Source: Agreia sp. PsM10
Lineage (GTDB): Bacteria; Actinomycetota; Actinomycetes; Actinomycetales; Microbacteriaceae
DNA: 64,000 bases
Direction of reading: 5' to 3'
NCBI RefSeq assembly: GCF_030433855.1
Contig: NZ_JARUXC010000001.1
Coordinates: 62,001-126,000 of the forward strand
Shown: one piece after another, positions 56,577 to 64,000 of the stretch
Position numbering within the stretch: the first letter of the stretch is position 1
Layout: each line of letters begins with the position of its first letter
Program-made: the position numbers and the translations under genes
The notes under the pieces: model-generated
Told to the model about the DNA's origin: nothing
Databases searched by the model: none
The model's input: only the letters and a program-made list of their open reading frames with translations

Positions 56577-56966
56577 GTGTTCAACGGGTTGTCGTTCGAG
56601 AAGCTGCTGCTCGTCGGCGTCATCGCCGTCTTCCTGCTCGGCCCCGACAAACTCCCGAGCTACGCCGCGAAGCTGGGCCGCCTCGTCCGCACTCTGCGCG
56701 ACTACGCCGATGGTGCGAAGGTGCGCATGAAAGAGGAGATGGGTCCGGAGTTCGACGAAGTCGACTGGAAGAAGCTCGATCCTCGGCAGTACGATCCTCG
56801 GCGCATCATCAGGGAGGCGCTGCTCGACGATGCGCCGGCCGCTGCCGCTCCCGTGGTGAAGCCGGTCTCCCGCCCCGAGCCCGCGTATCTCTCGCGCAAG
56901 AAGGATGCCGTGCAGCCGGATGCGCCGCAGGACCTGTCTACGCCGTACGACTCCGAATCCACCTGA
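56577..56966 (+). CDS. tatB: Sec-independent translocase subunit TatB
   Basis: 129 residues. N-terminal helix (about 8-22, LLLVGVIAVFLLGPDKLP) with the GPDKLP hinge and an amphipathic helix (about 27-55), the TatA/B fold. A hydrophilic, Pro/Ala-rich C-terminal tail follows. It recognises twin-arginine signals such as that of EfeB. tatA and tatC are not in the window. GTG 56577 has TAGTCT (56565-56570) ending 6 nt upstream, so it is likely leaderless. Confidence 0.9.
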   Translation: MFNGLSFEKLLLVGVIAVFLLGPDKLPSYAAKLGRLVRTLRDYADGAKVRMKEEMGPEFDEVDWKKLDPRQYDPRRIIREALLDDAPAAAAPVVKPVSRPEPAYLSRKKDAVQPDAPQDLSTPYDSEST

Positions 56967-56996
56967 TCGGCAGTGTCGGCGCGTTAGATTGGTGTC

Positions 56997-57224
56997 ATGA
57001 CAAGCGACGTCGACGGCACCGATACGGTCACCTCACTGTTCTCCGGCGACGACGAACTGGTCGTGACGCCCGACACGGTGTCGGCGGACTGGACCTCGTC
57101 GCCCTGGACCCTCGCCGTGCTCGTGCTCATCGGGTGCGTCGCCGTGACCGCGCTCTTCGGCGTGGTGATTCCCGTTCTTGCGGATCTCGTACTCGGCTGG
57201 ATGCCCCTGGTGTTCGTGCTCTGA
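56997..57224 (+). CDS. Small membrane protein, unknown function
   Basis: 75 residues. Acidic N-terminal half (about 1-37) and a hydrophobic C-terminal half (about 37-75) that forms one or two helices ending directly at the C-terminus. No family recognised. TAGATT (56985-56990) ends 6 nt before the ATG, so it is probably leaderless, which also supports that it is a real gene. It follows tatB by 30 nt. Confidence 0.65.
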   Translation: MTSDVDGTDTVTSLFSGDDELVVTPDTVSADWTSSPWTLAVLVLIGCVAVTALFGVVIPVLADLVLGWMPLVFVL

Positions 57225-57249
57225 TCCGCTGAATCGGCGGATCGCCGAC

Positions 57250-57984
57250 TCAGCGTGGCCCTCCGCCCAGGTCGAGCGAACCGTCCGGCCTCCAGATGGC
57301 CCTCATGGTCGACGGCACGACGCTGGTCGAGCCGTCTGCTGAGATGCTGGGCATCTCGCCCGACCATTCCAGCCTCACGCCGGTCGACGGGAACTCGTCG
57401 ATCGTGACGCACGACATGGCGAAGGAGCTCCTCGGCTGCACGGCGAAGAGGCACACCATGTTGGCGGCATTGCGGCCGATGTAGAGCTGGAAGAACGGGT
57501 CGCCGATCGCCCGGATCGACTCCCCGATGATCGTTCCCGGCAGCGCCTGGTCTGGCAGGTCTGCAGCGATCTGGGGGCGGTCGAAGAGAGCCAGCGCGCC
57601 GCTGCTGTCGACGAGGGGGCGCGACGTCGTCGGCTCGCTCACGACGTCGGTGGGGGAGCCCGCGTAGAGGCCCACGGCGACTCCGACGGCCAGCGCGAGG
57701 AGGACGGCCGCGACACGTCGGGCGATCGCCCTGCGGGGCGCACGCTCGGCACCCTCGGGCGGGTCGTCGGATGCCGTGGGTTCGGCTGTCGGGGGCTGCG
57801 GCGCGGGGTCGATGTCGACGGCCTGGCCGGCAGACGTGTCGGATGCCTCGCGGAGGCGACGCGAATCGAGCAGCTGCAGCTGGCGAGCGGCGGCACGGGC
57901 GTCGGACGACTCGCTCGAGGCGGAGAAGACGCGACGCTGGAGCTCGCGTCTCTGCGCGTCGATCGAGGCCTGGTCATCGTTCAC
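57250..57984 (-). CDS. Membrane-anchored hypothetical protein, possibly regulatory
   Basis: 244 residues. Cytoplasmic N-terminus of about 90 residues, charged and helical with an Arg/Ala-rich segment (AQRRELQRRVFSASSESSDA). One membrane helix (about 96-116) is followed by an extracytoplasmic domain of about 125 residues with two Cys (NMVCLFAV and MSCVTIDE). The one-helix topology is like anti-sigma or sensor proteins, but no motif confirms it. GTG 57984 with GAGGGG upstream is preferred to ATG 58017; the start is uncertain. Confidence 0.62.
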   Translation of the reverse strand: MNDDQASIDAQRRELQRRVFSASSESSDARAAARQLQLLDSRRLREASDTSAGQAVDIDPAPQPPTAEPTASDDPPEGAERAPRRAIARRVAAVLLALAVGVAVGLYAGSPTDVVSEPTTSRPLVDSSGALALFDRPQIAADLPDQALPGTIIGESIRAIGDPFFQLYIGRNAANMVCLFAVQPRSSFAMSCVTIDEFPSTGVRLEWSGEMPSISADGSTSVVPSTMRAIWRPDGSLDLGGGPR

Positions 57985-58053
57985 CTCTGCCCCTCTCGCG
58001 ATCGGGAATGCGACCATACTCGCACGCCCGCGTGAGCGTCGGCGAGCGCCCGA

Positions 58054-58329
58054 TCAGAACGTGATGCGCCACAGATATTCCGAGCCGTCGGGACGGAACC
58101 ACCGCACGACGACGATGCCGCGACGAGGCAGCTCCTGGCCCGAGACGGTGAGCCTGACCTGCTGGCCCGGATCGAGCACGAGCGGGGCGGTCGTGCGCAG
58201 GAGGCCGGTGCCGAGAAGGCTGAACGACAGGGCGGTGAGACGTTCAGGGCTGCGGTTGGTGAGCACAAGGGAGTGCCGGGCAGTGCGGCTGGAGATGGCG
58301 AAGGGAACGGGATACGCGACGTCGATCAT
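58054..58329 (-). CDS. Hypothetical protein, beta-rich
   Basis: 91 residues, mostly alternating hydrophobic strands and turn residues, no membrane helix, no family recognised. A small beta-sandwich is likely (RHSLVLTNRSPERLTALSFS; RGIVVVRWFRPDGSEYLW). ATG 58327-58329 has TAGCCT (58336-58341, minus strand) ending 6 nt upstream, the leaderless pattern, which supports it as a gene. Confidence 0.6.
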   Translation of the reverse strand: MIDVAYPVPFAISSRTARHSLVLTNRSPERLTALSFSLLGTGLLRTTAPLVLDPGQQVRLTVSGQELPRRGIVVVRWFRPDGSEYLWRITF

Positions 58330-58436
58330 GCGGGCAGGCTAGGTGCAGCGACCGACGCCGGAGTCGTCTGCGGGCCCCTCGGGCCGGGGTGCTGTGGACG
58401 GATCGCTCGGCCGCGTTGCGGGGGAGGAGGAGCCGG

Positions 58437-59648
58437 TCAGCGCGGCGAGACTCCCAATCGTCGTCCCGCCAGCTGTCGGCCGCGTGTCGCGATCACGTCG
58501 GCGACCGAGATGATCGCTGCACTGGCCGGGTCGGACGGGTTCGCGAGCACCAGGGGTTCTCCCGTGTCGCCGCCCCGGCGGAGATCGAGACTCAGGGGCA
58601 CGGACGCGAGCAGCGGCACCGGCGACTCCTGGCCCTGCGACAGGCGCCGGGCGACCTCGGCTCCGCCGCCGGATCCGAAGAGGTCGACAACCGATCCGTC
58701 GGGCTGCGTGAGAGGCCCCATGTTCTCGATCACGCCGAAGATCTTCTGCCCGGTCTGCCTCGCGACGATGCCTGACCGCTCCGCGACGTCCGCGGCAGCG
58801 GGCTGGGGTGTCGTCACGACGATCACCTCGGCGTTCGGAAGAAGCTGGCCAATGGAGATGGCGATATCGCCGGTGCCGGGCGGGAGATCGAGGAGCAGGA
58901 CGTCGAGATCGCCGAAGAAGACGTCGGTGAGGAACTGCTGGATCGTGCGGTGGAGCATGGGCCCGCGCCATGCGACCGCCCCGCCCGACGCGCCAGACCC
59001 GGGGGCCGAGTCGATGAACATGCCGATCGAGATGACCTTCACATCGCGGCCCACGGGCGGGAGGATCATGTCGCCCACGCGCGTGGGCTTCACGGCCAGG
59101 CCGGTGTCGTCGACGAGACCCAGGATGGCAGGGATCGAGAATCCGTAGACGTCGGCGTCGACGATGCCCACCCGCAGCCCGCGGGCGGCGAGTGCGACCG
59201 CGAGGTTCGCGGTGATCGTCGACTTGCCGACACCGCCCTTGCCGCTCGTCACGGCGTAGATGCGGGTCAGGGAGTCGGGTCCGAACTGCACGGTGCGGTG
59301 GGCGCCCGGCCCCCGCAACTTCTCGACGAGCGCGCGTCGCTGGTCCGACGACATGATCGAGACGTCGACGTCGACCGTCGTGACGCCCGGAACGCCGGAC
59401 GCGGCGACCCGCACATCACGCTCGATCGTGTCCGCAGCGGGGCATCCGACGATCGTCAGTCTGAGATCGACCGACGCGTGTCCCGAGTCGTCGACCGAGA
59501 CGGTCCCCACCATGTCGAGCTCGGTGATGGGTTTGCGGATCTCGGGGTCGATGACACGCGTCAGCGCCTGCCTGACGGCGAGGTCGAGCTGCGGCGCGTC
59601 GGCCGTGTCAGGCACCGGGCGTTCCGGCGGCACGGCGACCATCGACAT
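58437..59648 (-). CDS. mrp: Mrp/NBP35 family Fe-S cluster carrier ATPase
   Basis: 403 residues. N-terminal MIP18/DUF59 domain (about 22-100) fused to a P-loop ATPase with deviant Walker A SGKGGVGKSTITANLA and the Mrp-family stretch DADVYGFSIP. It loads or carries Fe-S clusters. The C-terminal CxxC found in many Mrp proteins is absent (VIENMGPLTQPDGSVVDLFG), which I believe is normal for actinobacterial Mrp, so cluster binding differs. It overlaps the DUF1003 gene by about 40 nt. Confidence 0.9.
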   Translation of the reverse strand: MSMVAVPPERPVPDTADAPQLDLAVRQALTRVIDPEIRKPITELDMVGTVSVDDSGHASVDLRLTIVGCPAADTIERDVRVAASGVPGVTTVDVDVSIMSSDQRRALVEKLRGPGAHRTVQFGPDSLTRIYAVTSGKGGVGKSTITANLAVALAARGLRVGIVDADVYGFSIPAILGLVDDTGLAVKPTRVGDMILPPVGRDVKVISIGMFIDSAPGSGASGGAVAWRGPMLHRTIQQFLTDVFFGDLDVLLLDLPPGTGDIAISIGQLLPNAEVIVVTTPQPAAADVAERSGIVARQTGQKIFGVIENMGPLTQPDGSVVDLFGSGGGAEVARRLSQGQESPVPLLASVPLSLDLRRGGDTGEPLVLANPSDPASAAIISVADVIATRGRQLAGRRLGVSPR

Positions 59649-60150
59649 CCGATTCGGCGTCTCGATCGAGCTCGTCGAGGAACGCGCGCAACTCGGTGCG
59701 GATGAAGTCCTTGCTCGCCAGGTCCTTCATCGCGAGCCGCAGGGCCACCACCTCGCGCGCCAGGTACTCGGTGTCGGCGAGATTGCGTTCGGCGCGCTGT
59801 CTGTCTTGCTCGATCTGAACGCGGTCGCGGTCGTCCTGCCTGTTCTGCGCGAGCAGGATCAGGGGCGCTGCATAGGAGGCCTGCAGCGACAGGATGAGGG
59901 TGAGCGCCGTGAATCCGATGGCCGCATCGTCGAAACGCAGACCTTCGGGCGCGGTGGTGTTGTAGAACATCCAGGCGAGCACGAACAGGGTGAGAATGAC
60001 CAGGAACCAGGGGGTTCCCATGCCGCGGGCGATGGCCTCTGTTCCCCGGCCGAAGCGGTCGCGGCTCTGCCGGTTGCGACGGGGGATGACGTTGCTGCGC
60101 AGGCCCTTGGGCGCGTCGAGACGGACGTCTGAACGGTTATTGCGTGCCAT
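59608..60150 (-). CDS. DUF1003 family membrane protein
   Basis: 180 residues. Two membrane helices (about 48-66 and 78-98) in the DUF1003 fold, followed by a cytoplasmic coiled-coil (about 105-170, rich in Arg, Glu and Gln). Position between the MgtE_N/CBS gene and mrp is conserved in Actinobacteria. Function unknown. AAGGAGG lies 7 nt before the ATG. It overlaps the upstream gene by 14 nt. Confidence 0.85.
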   Translation of the reverse strand: MARNNRSDVRLDAPKGLRSNVIPRRNRQSRDRFGRGTEAIARGMGTPWFLVILTLFVLAWMFYNTTAPEGLRFDDAAIGFTALTLILSLQASYAAPLILLAQNRQDDRDRVQIEQDRQRAERNLADTEYLAREVVALRLAMKDLASKDFIRTELRAFLDELDRDAESDVDGRRAAGTPGA

Positions 60151-61486
60151 TGCCGGCCCTCCTTCGTGCGCCTATGCGTACTGGTCTCTTCGTGGGAACG
60201 GGAACTGTTCCGAGGCGTTCGGGAAAACGCGTCGGGGTGCGTTTCTCGTCGTCGCCGTCGTGACTTCGCCAGTCATCGGGCAGCAGGTAGTCGAGGACAT
60301 CGTCAATGGTCACCACCCCGACGAGTCGGTGGTTGTCGTCGACGACCGGAACGGACACCAGGTTGTAGCTGGCGAGGATGCGCGACACCTCGGCGGCCGA
60401 GGTGTCGGCCGTGACGGGGTCGAGGCTCGAATCGAGCAGGGTGCCCAGTCGCTCGTGCGGGGGATACCGGAGCATGCGCTGGAAATGGACCATGCCGAGG
60501 AATCGGCCCGTCGGCGGTTCGTAGGGCGGAAGGGTGACGCAGATGGCGGCTCCCAGTGCCGGAGCCATCTCCTGACGCCGGATGAGGGCGAGCCCCTCGG
60601 CCACGGTGGCGTCGGCCGACACGATGATGGGCTCGGTCGTCATCAGACCACCGGCGGTGTCGGGCTCGTACGACAGAAGCATTCTCACGTCGTCGGCCTC
60701 TTCGGGCTGCATGAGGCTGAGCAGCGCCTCGCCGCGCTCGCCCGACAGCTGCGCGATGAGGTCGGCGGCGTCGTCGGGCTGCATCTGATCGAGCACGTCG
60801 GCGGCGCGGTCGTCGTCGAGCTGGCCGAGGATCTCGACCTGCTCGCTCTCGGGCATCTCTTCGAGCACGTCTGCGAGGCGCGCGTCGGGAAGTTCTTCGG
60901 CCACTTCGAGCATGCGTGCCTGCGGCAGGTCCATGAGGGTCGATGCGAGGTCGGCGGGCTTGAGATCGGAGTAGGTGGCGATCAGCTGCTCGGCGGACTG
61001 CGCTTCGCCGCCCTTGGTCTGCTCGACCACCTCGCGCCACTGCACGAACGACGTGGCGCCCTTCGCGAACGGCGAACCACCCGTCTTGGGGCGACGCACG
61101 AACAGCTGCGCCACCTGCCACTCACCGGGGCCGACCTCCTCGATCGCCACGTCCTCGACGGTTGCTTCGCCGCTGCCGTCGTTGAAGTCGAGTTTGCGGC
61201 CGAGCATCTCGGCGATCACACGCACCTCGCCGCCGCGCTGCTCGAAGCGGCGCACGTTGATGAGCCCGGTCGTGATGATCTGACCGCTGCCGATCGACGT
61301 CACACGCCCGATCGACAGGAAGACCCGACGCTTGCCCGGGATCTCGACGATGAGGCCGACGACACGAGGGGACTCGGTTCTGCGGTAGACCACGAGCACG
61401 TCGCGGACCTTGCCGAGGCGGTCACCGGCGGGGTCGAAGACGGTGCACCCGGCCAATCTGGCGACGAAGACTCTGGTGGCACTCAC
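60137..61486 (-). CDS. MgtE_N and CBS domain protein without a transport domain
   Basis: 449 residues. N-terminal PRC-barrel-like repeats (about 4-160), then the superhelical MgtE_N domain (about 172-280) and two CBS motifs (about 282-405). The transmembrane MgtE channel domain is absent, so the protein is soluble. It may bind Mg2+ or a nucleotide and act on a partner; DUF1003, a membrane protein, is encoded next to it with a 14-nt overlap and is the obvious candidate. GTG 61486 has TAAGTT (61493-61498, minus strand) ending 6 nt upstream: leaderless. Confidence 0.87.
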   Translation of the reverse strand: MSATRVFVARLAGCTVFDPAGDRLGKVRDVLVVYRRTESPRVVGLIVEIPGKRRVFLSIGRVTSIGSGQIITTGLINVRRFEQRGGEVRVIAEMLGRKLDFNDGSGEATVEDVAIEEVGPGEWQVAQLFVRRPKTGGSPFAKGATSFVQWREVVEQTKGGEAQSAEQLIATYSDLKPADLASTLMDLPQARMLEVAEELPDARLADVLEEMPESEQVEILGQLDDDRAADVLDQMQPDDAADLIAQLSGERGEALLSLMQPEEADDVRMLLSYEPDTAGGLMTTEPIIVSADATVAEGLALIRRQEMAPALGAAICVTLPPYEPPTGRFLGMVHFQRMLRYPPHERLGTLLDSSLDPVTADTSAAEVSRILASYNLVSVPVVDDNHRLVGVVTIDDVLDYLLPDDWRSHDGDDEKRTPTRFPERLGTVPVPTKRPVRIGARRRAGNGTQ

Positions 61487-61533
61487 CTCTCTAACTTAGA
61501 CCTTCATCAGGGCAGCCATGGGAGGATGGGCGG

Positions 61534-62019
61534 GTGAGCAATCAGAAGCCCTTCGGCGGCCGTGCCCCCAGCGATTCCGCCACGATTCCCCGGGGAGAGA
61601 TCATCGCGAGCTACGAGTCGTACGGCGAGGCCCAAGCCGCTGTCGACACGCTCGCGCACGCCGACTTCCCGGTGGCGGAGGTGTCGATCGTGGGCAACGA
61701 CCTCAAGAGCGTCGAACGCGTGATCGGCAAGCAGAGCTACGCCCGGGCGGCGATCTCCGGCGCGCTGAGCGGACTGTGGCTCGGCCTGTTCTTCGGCTTC
61801 TTCCTGGTGATCCTCTCGCCGACCGCGACGTCGCTTCCCTTCATCGCCGCCGCGAGCCTCATCGGTGCCGGATTCGGGCTGCTGTTCCGCATCGTCACCT
61901 ACTCGATCTCGCGGCGTCGCCGAGATTTCACCTCCACGATGCAGGTCATCGCCACCAGCTACTCCCTCGTGGTGAGCCCCGACGTCGCCAATAAGGCCCG
62001 CAACGTTCTCGAGCGCTGA
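61534..62019 (+). CDS. General stress protein 17M-like membrane protein
   Basis: 161 residues. N-terminal GSP17M-like alpha/beta domain (about 17-62, ASYESYGEAQAAVDTLAHAD) followed by two membrane helices (about 73-95 and 101-120) and a cytoplasmic tail. The homologue in Mycobacterium (Rv1234) is in the same place. GTG 61534 with GGAGG about 8 nt upstream. Confidence 0.82.
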   Translation: MSNQKPFGGRAPSDSATIPRGEIIASYESYGEAQAAVDTLAHADFPVAEVSIVGNDLKSVERVIGKQSYARAAISGALSGLWLGLFFGFFLVILSPTATSLPFIAAASLIGAGFGLLFRIVTYSISRRRRDFTSTMQVIATSYSLVVSPDVANKARNVLER

Positions 62020-62033
62020 ACGCGCCTGTCTCC

Positions 62034-63497
62034 CTACGAGAGCGACGCCATCCACGCCTCGACGTCATCGGCCGTGCGGGGGATGCCCGCGGAGAGGTTC
62101 TCGGCTCCATCGGCGGTCACGAGGATGTCGTCCTCGATGCGCACACCGATGCCCCTGAACGACTCGGGCACCGTCAGGTCATCCGGCTGGAAGTAGAGGC
62201 CCGGCTCGATCGTGAAGACCATGCCGGCCTCGACGATTCCGTCGAGGTACATTTCGCGTCGCGCCTGGGCGCAGTCGTGCACGTCGATGCCGAGGTGATG
62301 GCTCGTACCGTGCACCATGTAGCGGCGGTGCTGCTGGTTGTCGGCCTCAAGCGCCTCCTCCGCCGTGACCGGCAGGAGTCCCCACTCAGCCGTGCGACGG
62401 GCGATCACGCCCATCGCAGTGGCATGGATCTCGCGGAACCGGATGCCGGGCCTGACGATCGCGAAGGCCGCATCGGCGGCCTCCCGAACGGCCTCGTAGA
62501 TGTCGCGCTGCACGGGGGAGAAGGTTCCGGAGATGGGCAGGGTGCGGGTGATGTCGGCCGTGTAGAGGCTGTCGAGCTCGACGCCGGCGTCGAGCAGCAT
62601 CAGGTCGCCCGGCAGCACGGGGCCGTCGTTCCTCGTCCAGTGCAGCACGCAGGCATGCGGTCCGGATGCCGCGATCGTGTCGTACCCCACCGCGTTGCCG
62701 TCGGCCCGGGCGCGGGTGTTGAACACGCCCTCGACGAGGCGCTCGCCGCGCTCGTGCGACGAGATGCGCGGCAGATCGCGGATGACGTCGTCGAAGCCGC
62801 GCGCGGTCGCGGCGACCGCCTGACGCATCTGGTCGATCTCGAACTCGTCCTTCACCAGGCGCAGCTCCGACAGGTCGCGGGCGAGGACCGCGTCGAGTTC
62901 GTCGTCTGTTCCCTGCACCAGATCGCCGGCCGCCTCACGAACGACGCGGGTCGACGAACCCGCGGCCTCGCGCACGGCCTCGAAGTCGGCGATGCCCCTG
63001 GTGTCGATGCCGAGGTCTCCGGCCACCTGAGCCAGCGACGGGCGCGGACCGATCCAGAACTCGCCGATCTCGGAGTTCGCGTAGAACTCGTCGGAGTCGC
63101 GGCCGGCACGTTCGCGGAAGTACAGCGTGGCCGCGTGTCCGCCGTCCGAGGCGGGCTCGAGCACGAGCACGGCGCCGGGTTCGCTGTCGGAGCCCCAGGC
63201 GGTGAGCCACGAGAACGCCGAGTGCGCGCGGAACGGGTAGTCGGTGTCGTTGGAGCGCTGTTTGCGGTCACCCGCCGGGATGATGAGTGTCTCGCCGGGG
63301 TGGAGGGCGGAGATCGCCGCCCGGCGCGCGGCGGCGAAGGATGCCTCGGGTCGAGCCGGCGGGATGACGTCGGTGCGATCGGCCCAGCCGCTGGCGATGT
63401 AGTCCCGGAACGTCGTCGATCCAGGGGTCGTGCTCCTGTTGCTCGCTGCGGGGGTCTCGGGTGCGTCTGTCGTGTCAGTGTTCTGTGCGTCGGCCAT
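62034..63497 (-). CDS. pepP: Xaa-Pro aminopeptidase (aminopeptidase P)
   Basis: 487 residues, M24B metallopeptidase. N-terminal creatinase-like domain (about 30-190) and a pita-bread domain with dinuclear metal ligands: LLDAGVELDS and YTADITRTLP (Asp), HHLGIDVHD (His), TIEPGLYF and GVRIEDDILV (Glu). It removes N-terminal residues before proline. ATG 63495-63497; the ribosome site is not obvious. Divergent from the last gene of the window. Confidence 0.93.
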   Translation of the reverse strand: MADAQNTDTTDAPETPAASNRSTTPGSTTFRDYIASGWADRTDVIPPARPEASFAAARRAAISALHPGETLIIPAGDRKQRSNDTDYPFRAHSAFSWLTAWGSDSEPGAVLVLEPASDGGHAATLYFRERAGRDSDEFYANSEIGEFWIGPRPSLAQVAGDLGIDTRGIADFEAVREAAGSSTRVVREAAGDLVQGTDDELDAVLARDLSELRLVKDEFEIDQMRQAVAATARGFDDVIRDLPRISSHERGERLVEGVFNTRARADGNAVGYDTIAASGPHACVLHWTRNDGPVLPGDLMLLDAGVELDSLYTADITRTLPISGTFSPVQRDIYEAVREAADAAFAIVRPGIRFREIHATAMGVIARRTAEWGLLPVTAEEALEADNQQHRRYMVHGTSHHLGIDVHDCAQARREMYLDGIVEAGMVFTIEPGLYFQPDDLTVPESFRGIGVRIEDDILVTADGAENLSAGIPRTADDVEAWMASLS

Positions 63498-63553
63498 CCA
63501 TCCATTCTGCGCCCTTCTCCACCCCGAATTCGTGCGCCGACTATGTTGGAGCC

Positions 63554-64000
63554 ATGCCCGAGGCCCGCGATCGCATTCCGTCGCGCCTCCTCGACCTCGC
63601 GGAGCGACTGACGCCGGCCGTCTACGTGGTCTCGGCGGCGGTCGTGGTGGTCGGCGCCGTGGCGGGATTCGGCGGGCTGGACACCGTCGCGGAGGCCCCC
63701 GTGGCCAGGGCGGACGCCGGTGAGGTCGTCGCGGGCAAGCAGCTCGACGTGTCGGTCGAGGACGCCTGGCTCGCCGACGGCTTCGACCCCTATTTCGAAC
63801 CCGAGCCGGGCAACCGCTTTCTCGCCGTGCGGGCGGTGGTCACCAACGTGTCGGACACTCCCGTGAGCACGGTCGACGACAACGTGCTGGTCGAGGGCCT
63901 CGAGGGGACGGCGGGCGAGCCGCAGGCCGACCAGGTGATCAGGCTCGGAGAGTCGTCGTCGAGCCCCGTGCTACAGCCGGCCGTCGAGCAGGAGGTCGTG
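63554..64000 (+). CDS. Membrane-anchored hypothetical protein (truncated by window end)
   Basis: 149 codons visible, no stop. N-terminal helix (about 23-45, AVYVVSAAVVVVGAVAGFGG), then an extracytoplasmic beta-rich domain with VSVEDAWLADGFDPYFEPEP and FLAVRAVVTNVSDTPVS, the look of a DUF4352-type immunoglobulin-like domain. TATGTT (63542-63547) ends 6 nt before the ATG, so it is likely leaderless. Function unknown. Confidence 0.65.
   Translation, partial: MPEARDRIPSRLLDLAERLTPAVYVVSAAVVVVGAVAGFGGLDTVAEAPVARADAGEVVAGKQLDVSVEDAWLADGFDPYFEPEPGNRFLAVRAVVTNVSDTPVSTVDDNVLVEGLEGTAGEPQADQVIRLGESSSSPVLQPAVEQEVV

Noticed and set aside
58600-58760. Absence of the C-terminal CxxC in Mrp as a sign of a broken gene
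   Set aside because: The rest of the protein is intact and, as far as I recall, actinobacterial Mrp proteins regularly lack this pair.

Overview
The window is 64 kb of a high-G+C actinobacterial chromosome, most likely from the family Microbacteriaceae. Support for Actinobacteria: a mycothiol-conjugate amidase, DUF4307, DUF4245 and DUF3117 proteins, a PIN-PhoH2 fusion, fused peptide-transporter ATPases, and a gene order that (from memory) parallels two blocks of the Mycobacterium tuberculosis chromosome, Rv1080c-Rv1112 and Rv1177-Rv1234. The family call rests on a DUF6264-type protein, a DUF222/HNH protein and general style. It is inference. Nearly all of the window is coding; I saw no tRNA, rRNA, CRISPR array, intact insertion sequence or prophage.

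Layout. 1-17.5 kb: core block greA, DUF4307, mca, a small membrane protein, hemolysin III, a cis-prenyltransferase, phoH2, prepilin peptidase, Nudix, then a minus-strand cluster xseA-xseB-DUF4245-carbonic anhydrase-fumC, then ispH, DUF6264, fba, glpX, rmuC, exonuclease, ychF. 17.5-27.7 kb: accessory region with an alpha/beta-hydrolase lacking its nucleophile, an APC transporter with a universal stress protein, an ABC-F protein, DUF1877, DUF222-HNH, a cupin lipoprotein, a CopC-like protein and a one-domain LysR-type protein. 27.7-32.4 kb: glycine cleavage operon gcvT-H-P behind a tandem glycine riboswitch. 32.4-34.1 kb: pentapeptide-repeat protein and CPBP protease. 34.2-39.7 kb: peptide ABC transporter (binding protein, two permeases, fused ATPases), followed by the 3' remnant of a second such ATPase. 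40-43 kb: typA, a small secreted protein, a lower-G+C stretch and a lipoprotein. 43-46.5 kb: iron uptake operon efeU-O-B behind a DtxR/IdeR-type box. 46.6-64 kb: acyltransferase, a small membrane protein, fdxA, dapC, gltA, deoC, dapD, dapE, a GT-C glycosyltransferase, DUF3117, O-methyltransferase, tatB, mrp, DUF1003, an MgtE_N/CBS protein, a stress protein, aminopeptidase P and a truncated hypothetical.

How the genes work together. dapC, dapD and dapE supply the succinylase branch of lysine and diaminopimelate synthesis. fba and glpX form a gluconeogenic pair, with fumC and gltA in the TCA cycle. efeUOB is a complete ferrous/ferric uptake set. gcvTHP with its riboswitch is a self-contained glycine-degradation unit; the lipoamide dehydrogenase is not here.

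The strongest unlisted pattern is transcriptional. At least fifteen genes have a TANNNT hexamer ending only 6-8 nt before the start codon and no Shine-Dalgarno sequence, the signature of leaderless mRNAs. This decides several start codons. Other points worth a second look are the ATPase remnant, a seven-codon leader frame whose ribosome binding site is in a hairpin, a low-G+C intergenic island with palindromes, and an over-abundant heptamer GCATCCG.
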